Source of the DNA: Perca fluviatilis
Lineage: Eukaryota > Chordata > Actinopteri > Perciformes > Percidae
DNA: 64,000 bases
Assembly: GCF_010015445.1 (NCBI RefSeq)
Contig: NC_053121.1
Coordinates: 28,124,934-28,188,933 of the forward strand
Direction: 5' to 3'
Under the pieces are notes generated by a model, which did no database searches, was not told where the DNA came from, and worked only from the letters and a program-made list of their open reading frames with translations. Positions 15,165 through 29,171 of this stretch are shown here, piece after piece. The translations under genes were made by a program, and so were the position numbers. The stretch's first letter is position 1. Each line of letters begins with the position of its first letter.

Positions 15165-15495
15165 CTGGTTAAACTAAAACTAGTACCTTGTAGCTCTTCC
15201 TTCTGGCACCTAACCTGTTGAAGCCCATCATCAGGTCTGTTCTGAGTAAACAGCCTTGGTGATTGGTCAAATGACAATGAGAAATGGCCCACCACAGCTT
15301 TTGTCTGTCAGTGTAGCTTCTTCATGTGGCTTTGCATATTTTCAAGACACAAATTATAATTGCCTTTATGAGGTACTTTGAGGCAAGAAAGGCAAAGTAG
15401 TCATCTATGGTCAATCTTGTTTTAAACAGTATTTTTCAAACAATCCAGAAAGAAAGACTGGGTGTACGCAACATAAAAAATCCTCTTGCTTCTTT
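15165..15495 (+). repeat. Dispersed repeat, copy 2 of 4
   Basis: Homologous to 5402-5745, with GGTTAAACTAAAACTAG, CTTGTAGCTCTTCC, CTGTTCTGAGTAAACAGCC and GGCCCACCACAGCTTTTGTC. It lies about 2.0 kb before a NITR gene, as copy 1 does. Confidence 0.6.
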
Positions 15496-16689
15496 ATCTT
15501 TCATCTGTTATTGGGGGAACTTTTGGTGGAAAAATATACAGAAAGCTGCTTAAAATCACTGTCAATCTTTCTATCTCTTTGTTTCATCGCCATCTTTCCC
15601 TTACTTAATAAATAAAGTTTTTTAATCATGACGAGTATTTGTTATCTGAACCCTGAGTATTTAGTATTTTGGATAGCCATAAGGGGCTGTGTGTTTTAAA
15701 TGAGTACAAATCTGCCATGTCCATAGTCTTAACATGTAACAATTGACATCACTGCACTGAAATATCTCACATTTTCAGACACAGTAATGTCTCTGCTGTT
15801 AAGTTACTTAAGTCAGCTTTTATCTGTGACTGTGGGAGGAATCTGAGAACAAGCAAACATTTCACAGAAAGGCCCAATGCTGCATGTCGATGTGATTGTA
15901 CTGTAGAGCAGATGAATTGATATGATTTGTAGACTTTATGTAAAAATCACTTTGTTGCCAATGTATGTACAGTATATTGATCAAGGCTTAATTAAGGTTT
16001 TATCTTTTGTTATCTAAGTATGGGACACAAGGACAACTCAATAGTAAAATTAGTAAATAGTAAAAAAGAATAAAGATGAATAATTCTGCCTCTTAATGAC
16101 CAATCCTTTTGATTTTGGTTACTTGTTGAATTTTAAGTCTGGGCTTCAGTGACTTTGGTGAGTTACAAAAAAAGAATCTTCTGTTCCCATTTACCTGATT
16201 GCACAACATCACATTAATATTTAATGACAACATTTGGAACATGCAGTGTGGTTAAGTATGGCTAAGATCAAGGTCTTCATTAATCGTAGGTCCGAGATGT
16301 GATGATCTCTCTGTCATGAAAGTCAGGCGCGCTACACACTCATCATGATTGATTCAATTTAGAAGCTTATTTCCATTCTGTTCTTCCACGGACAAAAAAA
16401 TGATACTCCAAAAACCATAACACCAGTCGACACAAAACATACAGTACATACAACGATGGAGTCGAACAGCCTACATGATCCGAGCGCCCCTCATAATTAA
16501 AATCAGGCTACAAGAAAACCGTCTTTTCTGCCAAACCAACCTCACTTTTTTCCTTTGTAAAGGTACATGCATATGACACACTGCTGTTAGAAATGTGCTC
16601 CAGAAAACAAAATGGTTGCATTTTGTAACCATTTCTTGAGATAGTGCGAGTATTTTTACAACTACTCGTGCATGTGCAAGCGCAATTTG
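15496..16689. other. Intergenic stretch without recognised gene
   Basis: No splice-compatible coding sequence, RNA gene or clear transposon terminus was seen. Confidence 0.45.
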
Positions 16690-17476
16690 ATGACTTTTAA
16701 TTTTTTTATTTCATGTTGAAAAAGGAGGAGAGAGCAGGTCTGCTAGAGTTGGCCAATGTGTGTGAGAGGGAGGCGGTCCGTGAGTGATTAGTCAACTGCA
16801 TAACGTGTATTTGCAGCCAAAGATCATTAATTTAGTTTGCTAAAGACCATACATTGGCGAGGGAAATGCTATGTAGTAATAACCGATAAGGAGTGCTCTT
16901 AGGCTAAGGCTAGCCTTACATTAGCCTACCTCTCTTCATCCCACTTTGCCTACGGTCTCAACCCGGCTTGTTGTATTCGGCTTGTTGTATTCGGCTTGTT
17001 GTATTCGGTCTGGTCACAAAATCGACGGCATTGTTACTCAGTGTTGTCTCAGTCTCAAACAAAAAGGACAGGATTTTATTTCAACGCCACAATTGTGAGA
17101 TATCACTTAATTGCCCTTGCGTTCACTGATGTGTTTGCATTTTTTCATCAATGCTAATGTCTCACTTGGGTGAGAGAGGTAGAGATGTGACAGCAGAGAG
17201 CAGAGATGGCTTCTATGAATATACTCCCCTTACTATGGAAGTTTAGTCACCTTAGATATGATTGCTATTTCAGTGTTAACAAAAAAAAACAGTGCTCCTA
17301 GTAAAAAGTTAGTCTGGAGCAGCGATCGTGGATTTGCTAAATTTAGGAGGAAGTGCATTTACTGTGTTTCAGCCAATCAGGGCATTTTCCACTTTGTACA
17401 CTTTGATGATCTTGTGACCAAACCTTCATTTAGGTAAGAAGGCATCAGTTGTGCAAGAGAAGGGTGTTTAACCACA
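16690..17476 (+). repeat. Right copy of tandem segmental duplication, upstream flank
   Basis: Homologous to 8248-9260. Contains a local expansion with three copies of a CGGCTTGTTGTATT unit near 16974-17015 where the left copy has unrelated sequence. Homology runs on through the leader, V and V/C2 exons and ends just after 18436. Confidence 0.8.
17373..17380 (+). promoter_or_regulatory. CCAAT / Y-box-like motif of the 17.5 kb NITR gene
   Basis: CCAATCAG, 104 bases before the ATG, in a promoter block almost identical to that of the 9261 gene. Confidence 0.4.
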
Positions 17477-20400
17477 ATGATCGGAAGACTGGCTGCTTTG
17501 ACTTTCCTAAGTTCAGTGTGTAAGTGCAACTTTAAACAATATGATTGTTTATTGAACTGTGCTAAAGTGTCTATAGATAGTGATCTGTCTGAAGGTTGAT
17601 ACTTTGCAATGGTCATTATTTTTGTCTATAATTTGTTATTGTTCGTCTATTTTCTTCAGACCTGATTCAAACTGCAGAGGTTCGTCACCAGATTCCTTTG
17701 ACTGTGGTTAAGGTTGGTGGGAATGTTACTTTGCAGTGTCCACTTTCTGAAATGGAAGGCAAATTCTTCTACTGGTATAAGCAGCCTCTTGGCTATATGC
17801 CCCAAACAGTTGCTACAGGAACATATACTCGACAAAAACTCATAGGACAATTTAACAATTCACGTTTCAAACTAACAGAGGGGAATGCTCAGTATTTTCT
17901 TAACATCAGAAATGTCAGCAAAGAGGACGAAGCAACATACTTCTGTCAAAACGGAACAGCGTATTCATCGAGTTTTGCTACTGGCATCTTCTTGGCTGTG
18001 AATGGTAAAATTTGTTATTTCCATGTCATCACTACGTTTTTATGTCAAACAAATAATATCACTAATTCCTTTTGATGACTTGTTTACTGAATCATGCAGA
18101 TCATAATCAGCAGAAATCTGTCTATGTGAAACAAAGTCCAGAGACTGAGTCGGTCCAGCTGGGCGACTCAGTGACTCTCCAGTGTTCCCTTCTCTCCAAG
18201 ACAAAAGGAAACACAGATCAGTGTCCAGGTGAACACAGTGTGTACTGGTTCAGATCTGGATCAGGAGAATCTTACCCAGGCATCATCTACACTCACAGTG
18301 ATGAAGGAGAGGAAAGAAGTTGTGTCTACAGTCTGTCCAAAACTATACAGAACTCCTCTGATACTGGGACTTACTACTGTGCTGTGGTCACGTGTGGAGA
18401 GATCCTGTTTGGGGAAGGAACTAAAGTGGAGACAAGTATGTTTTTAAAGTCTTTAATGTTGAATTGGGAAATCTTTAATATAGCTTAACTTTAAAAGCTG
18501 GTCGGACTGTATTACAATTGTTTTTATAAAGAACATAAATTATTCATGATTGCTAAGTGTACTCTGCATATATTTATGGAAACACATTTTAAATCCCTTT
18601 CAAATTCCATATTTAAACAGATACAAATCTCTGACAAGATAAATATTAGTAAAAGAAGAAATATGTTCTTTTTGTCCCTTTCTTGTATTATTTTGAAAAT
18701 GAGGGGCAAGGAAAGAGTATTAGGTGGTTTATTGAAAACTCCTTACTACTTCTAAAAGAGGGTGGCTACATTAGAATTGTTTTGAGTTACTTTAATAATT
18801 TTTACTCTATTGCTCCGGGAAGTCATTAAAATAAAAAAACATAAATAAGGTGTTAAATGTCTCTTGACCTTTCTCTAATTGCAGGATCAGAACTGGACCC
18901 AGTTGTCCTTGTTCTTGGAGTCCTGTTGGCCTGTTGTGCAAATGTGATAGTTGTCCTTATTTTCTACGTAAATCGAAAGAGAGTTTGTAAACATTGCAAA
19001 GGTAAGTTCCTCAAATGTACAAGGGTTTCGGCATTGATTTATGCTTGGGTTCCAACTTTAGAATATTTTGTTTTATTTGTCATTTCAGTAACTGTTTTGG
19101 AGACTCAATAATAAAAGGCATGACATCACATTGTGCCTAAACACTAGCCTAGAAAACGTCCCTTATGTGTCTTCTACAGTTGCATTTGTTTAAATTAACT
19201 ATTTAATTATTCAGTTCTCCTCTATCGTATTTTTTTTGTGTCCCAGTCAAACAATTATAGGTAGTAATTTTTCAGTTTTAGCCCAAAGGATATAAATTGT
19301 GAGCATCTGATTAAATGGTTGCCATTTTGAGTTTTGCGTTATTCCTTCTTTGGGGTAACGTACATGTATTACTTTACATAACCATCTGTCAAAAGTGGAA
19401 ATGCAACTTAAATATATTACTAAGGAAAACTGTCAGCACCACAGGCTAATATTTGCTAAAAATAACTGCCCTGTATGCAGATTTATTGTATGTGAAAGAT
19501 GTCTTGGCAACAACTGAAGAATCTGCCCCTTTTCACTCTTTAAATAAATCGTATGATCTCCATATACTGTACATTTTGCATGTAAATCCATATTCTGCAA
19601 ACTACTTACCACAGTTATGGTAAGTGTGGAAGAAAAAGGATGCATTATTTTCTAAAATAAATTCAAACCGCCAAGTCCTACAATAGGGAAAAAGTCGAAG
19701 GGTAAATTTTAAAATGAGTACTCTAAAATTCAGCTTACATTTGTCCCGTCAAGTCTGTTTTCATTTGACAAATTTTGTGATAAAAAAATAAAAACAAACA
19801 TGTGTGGTCCCAATGAAAGAAGACTGTTACACTGATTACATTACATCAAATGATACATTATCACATTCTAGCAGTAGTTTTGTCACGCTGAGGCATAAAT
19901 AAAAGCTCAAATCAACTCAGATATAATAACAGTTCAACACCATACAATATAACATCATATAAAACGGTATATGTGGATCCCAATCTACATTTTCCAACAT
20001 ACAGCACTTTACAACTGAATGCCTTAGCTATTCGGCTGCCAGCATTAAAAAAGTGTAGTTGCATGAGATGCACAGGAGGGAATGTGTAACTGTAAAGAAA
20101 ATAACTGAAAATGTAAAAAAAAGTTGCATTGATAGGACAGCAGTTTCCAGTGTACACATTTTCTCAAGGCTTTGCTTTTATCATCAGGAGCAAAGAGTGC
20201 TGTATGTAATCCTGGGCATGACAAGTCGACAGTGGATCAGTCAACTTACTTGGTAAGTGTTTATAACCTTGATACTAAGCAACAAATTCAGAGGCAAAAA
20301 GCATCCTAGTTTTCAACTGTGCAACATTATTCTGACTCTCGACTCTGCAGGCTTCTCTGTCTAGCATCATTTCACATAATGAACAGATTTATTAAAAATG

Positions 20401-20841
20401 GAATGGTTTCTTTAGCCAATGTATTAGGTTGTCAATAAAACCTACATAGTAGAATGATGTAGTATGTATTAGTATTTTTAATACATAACCATTTACTTCC
20501 ACCTTTGCTACATCATGTTTGGCAGTAATGAAAACAAGAGTAATGTTGGTACTCAATAGCACAATAATCTGATGCTGTACCACAGCCTGGTGATATACTG
20601 TACATTCTAGACTTGATTGTGAATAATTGTTCTTTATTTTACAGTCCTAATTTTAAAATGTGTGTTATTAAAAGACAGTTATTATCTGCAGGATGATGAT
20701 GGAGAGGCAGTGAACTATGCAGCACTAAATTTCTCCACAAGAAAAGTGAAAAAAGTGAAGAATAAGAGAGAGTCGCCACCAGAATGTGTGTACTCTGCCG
20801 TGAGAGCAGACTTCCACACACAGCACCACCCGTCTCGGTAG
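17477..20841 (+). CDS. NITR inhibitory-type receptor, intact (351 aa)
   Basis: Exons: leader 17477-17519, V 17660-18004, V/C2 18100-18435, transmembrane 18885-19001, cytoplasmic 20188-20252 and 20692-20841 (TAG); 1,056 nt with all phases consistent. The leader is MIGRLAALTFLSSV. V (about residues 15-129) has canonical cysteines in TLQC and YFC, WYKQPLGYMPQ and a J-like ATGIFLAVN. V/C2 (about 130-241) has QCPGEHSVYWFR, TYYC and FGEGTKVE. The membrane segment is about 246-268, followed by CKHC. The tail has a canonical ITIM VNYAAL (Tyr311) and a second motif CVYSAV (Tyr336). ITIMs recruit SHP phosphatases in known inhibitory receptors, so an inhibitory role is inferred. It differs from the 9261 gene by 3 residues in V and 7 in V/C2. 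NITR is favoured over other Ig families because of the two V-type domains, both with J-like ends. Confidence 0.82.
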
Positions 20842-20919
20842 GCAGAGCAGGGTCTGCATGTGAAACAAACCCCAAGTCTTTTCATAGAGCTTCAGCTTAG
20901 CTCTGATTTTAATGTTTTT

Positions 20920-20925
20920 AATAAA
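20920..20925 (+). terminator. Polyadenylation signal AATAAA of the 17.5 kb NITR gene
   Basis: AATAAA about 80 bases after the stop codon. A transposon begins about 40 bases further on. Confidence 0.6.
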
Positions 20926-20964
20926 TGCCATGCCGTTAATTATTTCTTAATATTTTGGTTTTAA

Positions 20965-21420
20965 CCCTTGTGTTGTCTGTTGAAAATGAACTTATTTTTT
21001 GCGCTTTTGTTCTGCAACATTTTTGGTACTTTTTCCGAAGTTTGCGAAGGTTTTTGTCACGTTTTTAACACCTTTTTTTAATTCATGATCAATAAACCTA
21101 ATTTATATAACATTATACCTAATTTGAGTTTTAAAAAAAAGCAGAAATCATGAGTTATTTTGACTAATAGTTAAGATCAGAGGATGTTGAATGAATCACA
21201 GACTGGTTCATGTCAAAGTTTAGTCAAGACACTGGTATGAAACCATTTTAAACATTTCTTTCAAATGCTTTAAAATGGAATTAAACACCCAAAGTTCAGT
21301 GAAAGTGATCATTCATGTTACCTGTGAAGCACATCTAAGCATCCATGTTATTTTGGGGCAATCTGGTTGAAAGAAACCCATATTTCTGATATAAGAAAAC
21401 TTTTAAGGACAACACAAGGG
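20965..21420. mobile_element. Short piggyBac-like MITE (TTAA-flanked)
   Basis: 456 bp between TTAA at 20961-20964 and 21421-21424. Ends are CCCTTGTGTTGTC and GACAACACAAGGG. It shares interior blocks with the 10731-12672 element, for example TTATTTTGACTAA and GAAAGAAACCCATATTTCTG, so it is an internally deleted relative. Confidence 0.75.
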
Positions 21421-21424
21421 TTAA

Positions 21425-23625
21425 AAAAGCCCTTCCTATAAGTCAAGTTCATCTTGTGACAAATGTCAGTATGCAAGAACGCGAATGGTTGCACAAGTGA
21501 CTGACAAAGTGGGTGACTGAGAAAAGCTTAAGTTGAAATGAATAAACTATTTGCACATCAATGCCTCAGGACAGAATATGTGAGTTGGCCATAACAATTG
21601 AAAAATGGTTATGATTATTAGATCCAAGCTGGACTACACTCATCTAATTCCTGAGTTTGCTGTTAATAAAGTGACTTCCATGCTACTCATTTTACGCATT
21701 GCACTTCAAACTGCATCCAATTAGATGTTGGCATACTTGACCAGACATGAACCAGAGTAGCTATTTGTCTTGCAGTTAGGCTCACGTGTGTGCATGTCTA
21801 TGATCAGGGCCCTGCACATACACTGCAACAATTGTTTTCTAACTGAAGTCACTCTGCATAGAAAAGGATATGAAGTGGCTGCAAATCATTCTGAAAGTGT
21901 CCCCTTATTAAATGGCACCAGATCGCTTTTGTGGCAAAGCAGAAAGTGTATTTTTTGTCAGTGGTCAAAGTTGAGGCTGGGTTTTCCCACGAGATCAACA
22001 AACACTGTTGAGTCATCATTATAATTGTGAGCAGATATTATACAGAAAAATTAGTTCATAGAGGGAGCTAAATGAATCAATACAATATAAGAGGAAAGCA
22101 GATCAGCCCAGGCTGCTTTTCTTTCAGTCATAAATGCTAAAAACAGCCACAGGCCTCGAGACGCAATGACTCAGAAGCAGAAAAGAAAACCTCTTATGAC
22201 TAATACAAACTAGTCAGTTGCTTTGTTAAATGTGCTGTAGGGAATAGTACCACTGAAGTACAGCACAATGCTGTGTAAAATATATTTTATAAGTAAGCGA
22301 AATCTGTTTGTTTTGTTGACAAAAATGGCTGTTTATATTATCTTTTCAGATGGACTCCGTTATTAAAAATATATATTTTACATCAAAGGACCCAACACAT
22401 AATTTAGGTGTAGGCATTGTGTTGTCTCCTGTTTTAACTATTTTTTAGCTCTACACTGCATTTCAACAACTGACAGCTTCTGTCTTCATCCTTTGGGGGT
22501 TAAGGCATTTGTGTGTGAACAGTATTATCTGCATATAAAATTATTATTGTATGAAAATCTGGTTATATGTTGCACTAATGCATTTTAATGGAATAAGGGG
22601 AATAAATACATTTTCTGGTAATGTATTAGTTTCATGAAAACAGGAATCTTTCCAAATCTTCTACTTTTTTTCCCAACAAAAATGACAGCAATGCAGATTT
22701 TCTCCTTAAAAACAAAGCAAGTCCTTTTAGTGCCCCCTACAGGCTCTTCTGCCTTTTTACATCCAACAATTAGTATGAATTGAATTTGTGATTTTTTTTC
22801 CCCCCTGGATATCACTACTGTCAGAATAGTATTTTATTTACCAGTATAAATGGTTAGGAAAAAATATTGAATGATCATAGTTGAATATGGCTCTTACATA
22901 TCGTGGTGTATTGTGGTCATACAGGCATGGATCAAGTGTGTTTTATGCACCAACGTGGTTTGCTAAAATTATGATTCATGTTTATAACAATTACCCAAAA
23001 TTTGAAATGGTCAAACAACAGGAGAAAATGACACTTTATCCACCTTTAATGTACCTACACAGACAAAATATAAAAGCTTCCTGCATTGTGGTCTCTAGCT
23101 GCATAATGACATCACAGGCCAAACTTTTTGGTTCTTTCATTATGACTGCAGCAGCATATCCTGTCATACAGTTCATTAACCAGCACCATAACTCTGCCTT
23201 CCACTCTTAATGATGAAAACAATAGAACTTTCCAGTTGTGACTTAAATCACAGTCACATTACACGTTACATTAGATCCACATCATATTCAGAATTACTTA
23301 CAAAGTTTGGTAGAACTTAGATCTTTTTAGAAATATTTACGTTAAATTAATGTTTTCAGAGGAAACCTAGTTGAAAAATACAGAAAGTGTGATTGCAGTA
23401 TAAATGGATGCAATGCACTGTTTTACAGCATTTATAGTCGTTACATAAATGGAACAAAATGCATTGTTTTAATTCAATTGACTACTTTTGCACGTAAGCA
23501 TAAGAACTAAACATTAAGTCAAGAAATCCATCATATGCACAGTATTACCTAACATCCACATATAATAAAAGACCTTAGCTTTAACAGAAAAACATCAACA
23601 GCCACAAACAGTCCACTAATCCATG
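21425..23625. other. Intergenic stretch between convergent NITR genes
   Basis: No gene recognised. Open frames up to about 109 codons (22881-23210) lack any domain, splice or composition support. Confidence 0.5.
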
Positions 23626-25764
23626 CTAATCCAACCCAAAAGCCTTGACTGCGGTGTAGATCCTCTCTCTCTCTGCTGCTTTTGCATCCCTCGTTCCACC
23701 ACTGCCAGTTTTCATCACAGTAAAAACGACAGCAGAATAAATCCATGCGTCTTCATCTCTCTGAGGAAATGTATCGCAAATTGTGTTAGATGACAAATAC
23801 CAATCAATGTAAATCATAACTTTCTTTGATAAATTGATTTTACCCTTAAATTTCTTTTTGCAACATTTTCTTGCAGGGAAACAGAAGCTACAAAATCAAT
23901 AGATAAAAAAAAAGAGTGCATTAGTTTAGAATCTGTTTTGTCACAACACTAATGATATTAGCATTACCTATGTGTGATACAGTGAGGTAACATATTACCT
24001 TTATTATTGCAATAACCACACTTTTGCGTGTGATTTGCGTAAATAAGGACGGCTATAACGATCACACTTATAGACAAGACGGCACACAGCAGAAGTAGAA
24101 ATGTATTGTCTGTCTGTATAATACCAAAAGACCACGCTCCTGTTCCTGAAACATGAAAAAGAAACACAAATGACATTTAGTAAAAGTAGATAAAAAATGT
24201 ATTTACACAAAAGAGGATTTTACATTCCACAAATATTTGCTTACACTTGATCTGTACGGATTTCATTTGACTTCTAATCAAGACTAATCAACACTTAAAG
24301 ATGCAGACGTCCTTATCAAACTATTAAGCCACACAGACTTGCCAGTGGGTTATTGTATGATGTACAGCAAAACACTGTTCAAACCCACAGAACCTTTTTC
24401 CTTTCCTTCCTATTATTAGTGTAGGAAAGAGGTCTTGGGTTGAAACAAGTCAATACAGAATATACAGTCATGCTATCAAAGATGATTTTTTTCAACTTTA
24501 AAAGAACTTAAGGTGGCAATAAAAGGGAGAAAATGGGTTACAGTTACCTTCAATGTCCAGTTTTGTTCCATCTCCAAATAATATCTCTCCACATGTGGCT
24601 ACAGCACAGTAGTAAGTCCAGGCATCAGAGGAGCTGACGTTCTTGGAGAAGCGATAAACACAACTCTTCTGAGTGTCAGATATCTTGTCACATCCATCAT
24701 GTCCATTTTCATCAGTGTAGATGATGTGTGGATGAGATTTATGTGATCGAACTCCAAACCAGTGCACACTGTGTTCACCTGGACAGGACTTCTTCTCAGA
24801 GTCGGAGAGGACTGAACACTGGAGAGTGACAGAGTCTCCTGGATGAACTGGATCAGATACTGTCGGCTGCTGAACAACAGTATTGTTTGATGTCCTCTGA
24901 GTGTTTCCTACAAAATACAAATGAAAAATTGTAAAGGTTGTCTGCATCATGTAGGAAGCAGAGTTAGAACATCTAATCTAGTGACAATACACAGACATGA
25001 ATTACCTTTTAAAAACAGATATGTGCCACTAAACTGATCCCTACTCCAGGAAGAGAATGCACAGTGAAACAATGCCTCATCTTCTTGGATTGTCTTCAAA
25101 ATGGTCAGAGAGCTCTTGGTTGTAGTATGGTTTGCATTAAATCGTGAGGGAGGAAATCCTTGTTCAAAAATGGGATTTGCAGTGCCTTTCATCAGCGTAG
25201 CAATTAATGTAAGAGTATCACCAAAACTCTGTTTGTACCACTTGACTCGTGTATTGCTATACTCCGAATCAGGTAAAACACATGTGAAGGTTGCAGGTTT
25301 GCCAAGTTGAACTGTGATCACTGAGATCAGTGCATCTGGATTAAAAGACAATGGAGAGTATATCATTTGTATTGCATAATAATAATTAAAGAATTCAAGT
25401 TTTTGTTCTATAGCACGTTTCAAAACCTAGGTTACAAAGTTACAAAAGATAAAATAATAATAATAATCCATATGTATAATATGATATTACCAAATGAAGA
25501 AAGAACATGCTATATTACATGCATTTAAATACAGAAAATGTATTTATTAAACTCCAACTAGATACATAAAGTTGCTTTGAGTTTGTTTAATTCTGAAACA
25601 ACTATTAAGAGAAAGGTGTTCATAATTTGCTAACAACTTAAAATTAAATATTTAAAAACAAACTTTTTCCGACAAAACACTCAAATAATAAATTATTTGG
25701 ATATAGTTAAAGAGCACTTACATCCCTGATGGAGAAGAAGCAGTGTTATCCATAAAATGATCAT
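23626..25764 (-). CDS. NITR receptor, intact (352 aa)
   Basis: Exons: leader 25764-25722, V 25335-25006, V/C2 24907-24548, transmembrane 24145-23999, cytoplasmic 23887-23844 and 23760-23626 (TAG); 1,059 nt in frame. The leader is MIILWITLLLLHQG. V has PATFTC, VKWYKQSFGDTLTLIA, EDEALFHC and a J-like SGTYLFLKG. V/C2 has SVTLQC, SCPGEHSVHWF, GCDK, SCVY, TYYC and TCGEILFGDGTKLDIE, with six cysteines. The membrane segment TFLLLLCAVLSISVIVIAVL is followed by CGYC. Tail tyrosines sit in WIYSAV (Tyr316) and RIYTAV (Tyr343); both have the +3 valine but not the usual -2 residue of an ITIM, so inhibitory strength is uncertain. The V domain is clearly different from both other subtypes, so this is a third V subfamily. 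No CCAATCAG motif was found before it. Confidence 0.8.
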
Positions 25765-26032
25765 CCTGATTGACTGTTGTCGCTTGAGCTTTGTTGGTTT
25801 TTCAGAAAGTGCACCACCACCTTATATTATCACATTTACAGTTTATGCAACCTCAATCTCTGCAAGGTTTTGTGGTCCGTTTGAATGGGAGAGAGCAATG
25901 CTCTTGATTCAATATTGCTGCCTTTTGTCCAGTCCAGGTCTACAGTGACTCACATTGTAAATGAAAGTTGAGCTGACAGGTAAATAATCCATATTGCATC
26001 ATCAGCATTACACAAATAAGTAAACAAGACTG

Positions 26033-26620
26033 CGGCCATGCTAGCAGCTCTGTGAGGCAGTACTTAGGCTAAGGTCAGCATTTGAATAATGACAATGCTA
26101 ACATGCTGATTTTAAGCAGGTTTAATGTTAACCATCTGGTCACCATCTTAGTTTGCTGTTTTAGCATGCTAGCATTTGCTAATTACCACTAAACACAACA
26201 TACAGCTGAGGCTGAGGAATGCCATTAGTTTTGCAGATATTTGATCATAAACCAAAATATTGCACAAATGAAAATGTTGACCTGATGATGGTTCTAGATG
26301 AAACGTCAGGGAGATTACCAAAGCTATTAGGATTCAAGGATCTCAAGGATTCAACAATGAATGTCTATCAAATGTTGAACCATTCCACCAAGTCAGGGGA
26401 TCACTAAAGTTGTTAGGATTCATCCTCTGGGGACGATGAATTTCTATTTCATATTTCACGGAAATCAATTTAATAGTTGTCAAGACAGCAAAATAAGAAA
26501 AAGATATGAAAATCTAGCTAATCAAGTTATTATGAGTAACCCTCAGGGAAACAAAATCTCAAGACAATCCATCAGATAGCCGTTGTGATATTTCAGTCTG
26601 GACAAGGTGTATTGTATCAC
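26033..26620. repeat. Dispersed fish repeat (GCTAACATGCT / GATGATGG type)
   Basis: Contains TTAGCATGCTAGCATTTGCT, CACAACATACAGCTGAGGCT, TTAGTTTTGCAGATATTTG, GACCTGATGATGGTTCTAGA and AATTTAATAGTTGTCAAGAC, phrases recalled from a repeat common in percomorph genomes. There are local internal duplications. Non-coding. Confidence 0.55.
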
Positions 26621-28206
26621 AGTATGATGGAGGGAAGTAGCTGCTTTCAAATACAACGTTGCTTCATAACCCACTTTCAGTAAGGAAATGGCTGTATGTA
26701 GGAAGTAGGACCCAAGCAGAAGAACACAGCTCTGTTTTATGACATTTTTGTTTTCTGAGAATTGGTAAGAAAATCCCCACAGCCGAGAGTTGCCTTTCTA
26801 ACACACAACCTGCATTAGACTTCTCTTAGAATTGGACTGACACTTTCCTTTTTCAATTTTCTTAGTTGTTTCGTCTGCACAAGAGATTTTTGACTGCATT
26901 CCAAGCAGCCTGTAAGCTGCACCACAAGGGACACAACATCATTAATTTGTTCAAGTGCTTAAAACAACTTTTTGTTACAGTAAATCCAGTGTCTCCCAAA
27001 GGTTAAGATTTTACTTGTGGTGGTGGGTGGCGCAGGATGTGATGGCTGGGTTCATAATAACAGTTCGTAATAAACTAGTCAAAGGTTTATAAGCTATTCA
27101 TTGAAAACAATGACTACATAACATTAACAGATAATTTAGAAAGAAATAACTATTTACATATAACCAGTGGTGGGCCGTGTATTTTACACCTGGGCCTTCA
27201 GTACTATCCTACCAATAACCTCACCATGACACTATATTGTTGTGTGGAATAGTGATTTAACACAAGGCTCAACACCTAGAGTTTTAATGCATTATTGCAG
27301 AGACATGAATAGACAGTGACTGCAGCCATCACTTTCACGCAGTATATGGCAGGATGCTGCATCACATATAGTTCAAATGAATGTAATTACCAAAGAAACA
27401 AAAACAAACCCACAACAACCAGTCACATTTACTCATACAACAACCACAAACACACAAAAAAAACCCACAAATAACACAATTAGGAATCAACAGGCTTCCC
27501 CAAAAATTCCAGCCAAGCTGCTGGGGGTCAACACACATGCCTCACGCACACACAAGGGCACAGCGGCCACTGACACTGCTCAAACTTTTAACACTAGCAG
27601 CAACAATCTAAAGCAAGCAGTAATCGATTGAACTTACCAAATTTGATTGGATAAAAGTTCTAATTTTTGAGATGCACTGGAAGCAGCACAACAGAGGGAG
27701 AGAGTAGCAATGAAATGATGGTAAAAGATATGTGGGAACGGACTTTGTAAAATACATATGAAATTATTAAATAAATATATATTAGAAATTAATATATATA
27801 ATTATAAAAAATATATACTTTTCTGATTCTGACAATATCTTGGCCAGCAGAGAAGGCCTTCCTGCATATAACAAATTGGACTAAAAGAGGATAAGGATAC
27901 AGATCAAGTGTAGCCTTTGATGTGCTTGGTCAATTATATCTGGTTGGTTTGTCAAATGTTATGGTTCAGCAGATAAAATACCTGATTACCCAGAGCCCAA
28001 ATGTTATATAAAAACTTAACCTTAAAACCTTATATACATTTCAACACTGTCTCAACTTCCGTTAAATCATATAACATGAAGAGAAGTTAATTCTTGTTCA
28101 TTTTGTTTGTTAGATCATTGTTCGTTTTTGAATTGTTTTGGGGATCCTAAACATACTGTTTTGTACTGCACATGTCCCGTGTTGTACTCATTAAGATCTC
28201 ATCTGA

Positions 28207-29065
28207 CAGTCCCTCCAGAAAAACGCGATTATGCGATCGCATAATTCAATGCATAATCAGCCAAAGTCCGCATATTAATGCGGGGGCTGCATTTTTTCAA
28301 ATATGCCGCACTTTCGCCGCATAAATTGCTGATTTCCGCGCAAAATATGCGGTGCTTGCATGATTTCATTATCCCCGCATTTTCGTTGCAAAAAAGTCAC
28401 GTATATCTTAGCAGAAAGTTGAAAAAATGTTGCATTTACTTCACACAAGAGCAGCCATTTTCCCCTGTTGCCATGGTAACATTATGAAGTGACGTAATTA
28501 CGCGCCGTGAACATCATCGAAAAGCCTTTTATATATGTCAATGCGAAAAGCAGGTGTTGGAGGTTGAATTTGACATGTACTTTGAGTCTCTTAAGTTGGT
28601 ATCCAATAAGAAAGCTATCTTAATATCTGATGTCTACTCAAATTTCTTTGTTTAAGTGCTCCTGCTGTCTATATTATTAACGATTTTTGAAAGTCTGTCT
28701 CTTTTGTATCTTTTATTTCCCTCTGTTTAGCCTAATTTATTTTTACTTTAATATTATATTATTTGTATATATTTTTGTATCTTATTTGTTTACTTATTGC
28801 AATGACTGAATATCTGTAAACTATTTTTGGAAATTAAGTTTAAAAAAAGCAGGGTGTTGGGGGAATCACTTTTTCTTCTCTTTTTCATCAAACCGCAATT
28901 TTTGCAAGTTCCCACATTTTTTGCAAGTTCCCGCAATTTCCATCGCATTAAATTGCATAAATATCCCGCATATTCCATCACATTTTTTAAGAAAACGTGC
29001 CGCATAATCAAGGATTTTTGCCCGCAACAATCACAAAAAAACTCCGCGTTTTTCTGGAAGGACTG
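28207..29065. mobile_element. MITE with CAGTCC..CCAGAAAAACGCG termini
   Basis: 859 bp. The 21-bp ends match in inverted orientation with one mismatch (left CAGTCCCTCCAGAAAAACGC, right reverse complemented CAGTCCTTCCAGAAAAACGC). ATCTGA flanks both sides (28201-28206, 29066-29071). The interior is rich in CCGCAT/ATGCGG phrases and has no transposase frame. A decayed relative lies at the window end (63932 onward). Confidence 0.75.
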
Positions 29066-29171
29066 ATCTGAACAGATTTCTGTCATTCAAACAACTCTGA
29101 GTTGTAATTTAAAACTTTACAGCCAATTTAATAAAATGATGGGTTTGATTCGGGTTAGATTCAATAAGTAA

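Noticed and set aside
28200..29070. Regular CCGCAT/ATGCGG phrases that look like a repeat array such as CRISPR
   Set aside because: Spacing is irregular, the block has transposon ends and a flanking ATCTGA duplication, and the genome is vertebrate.
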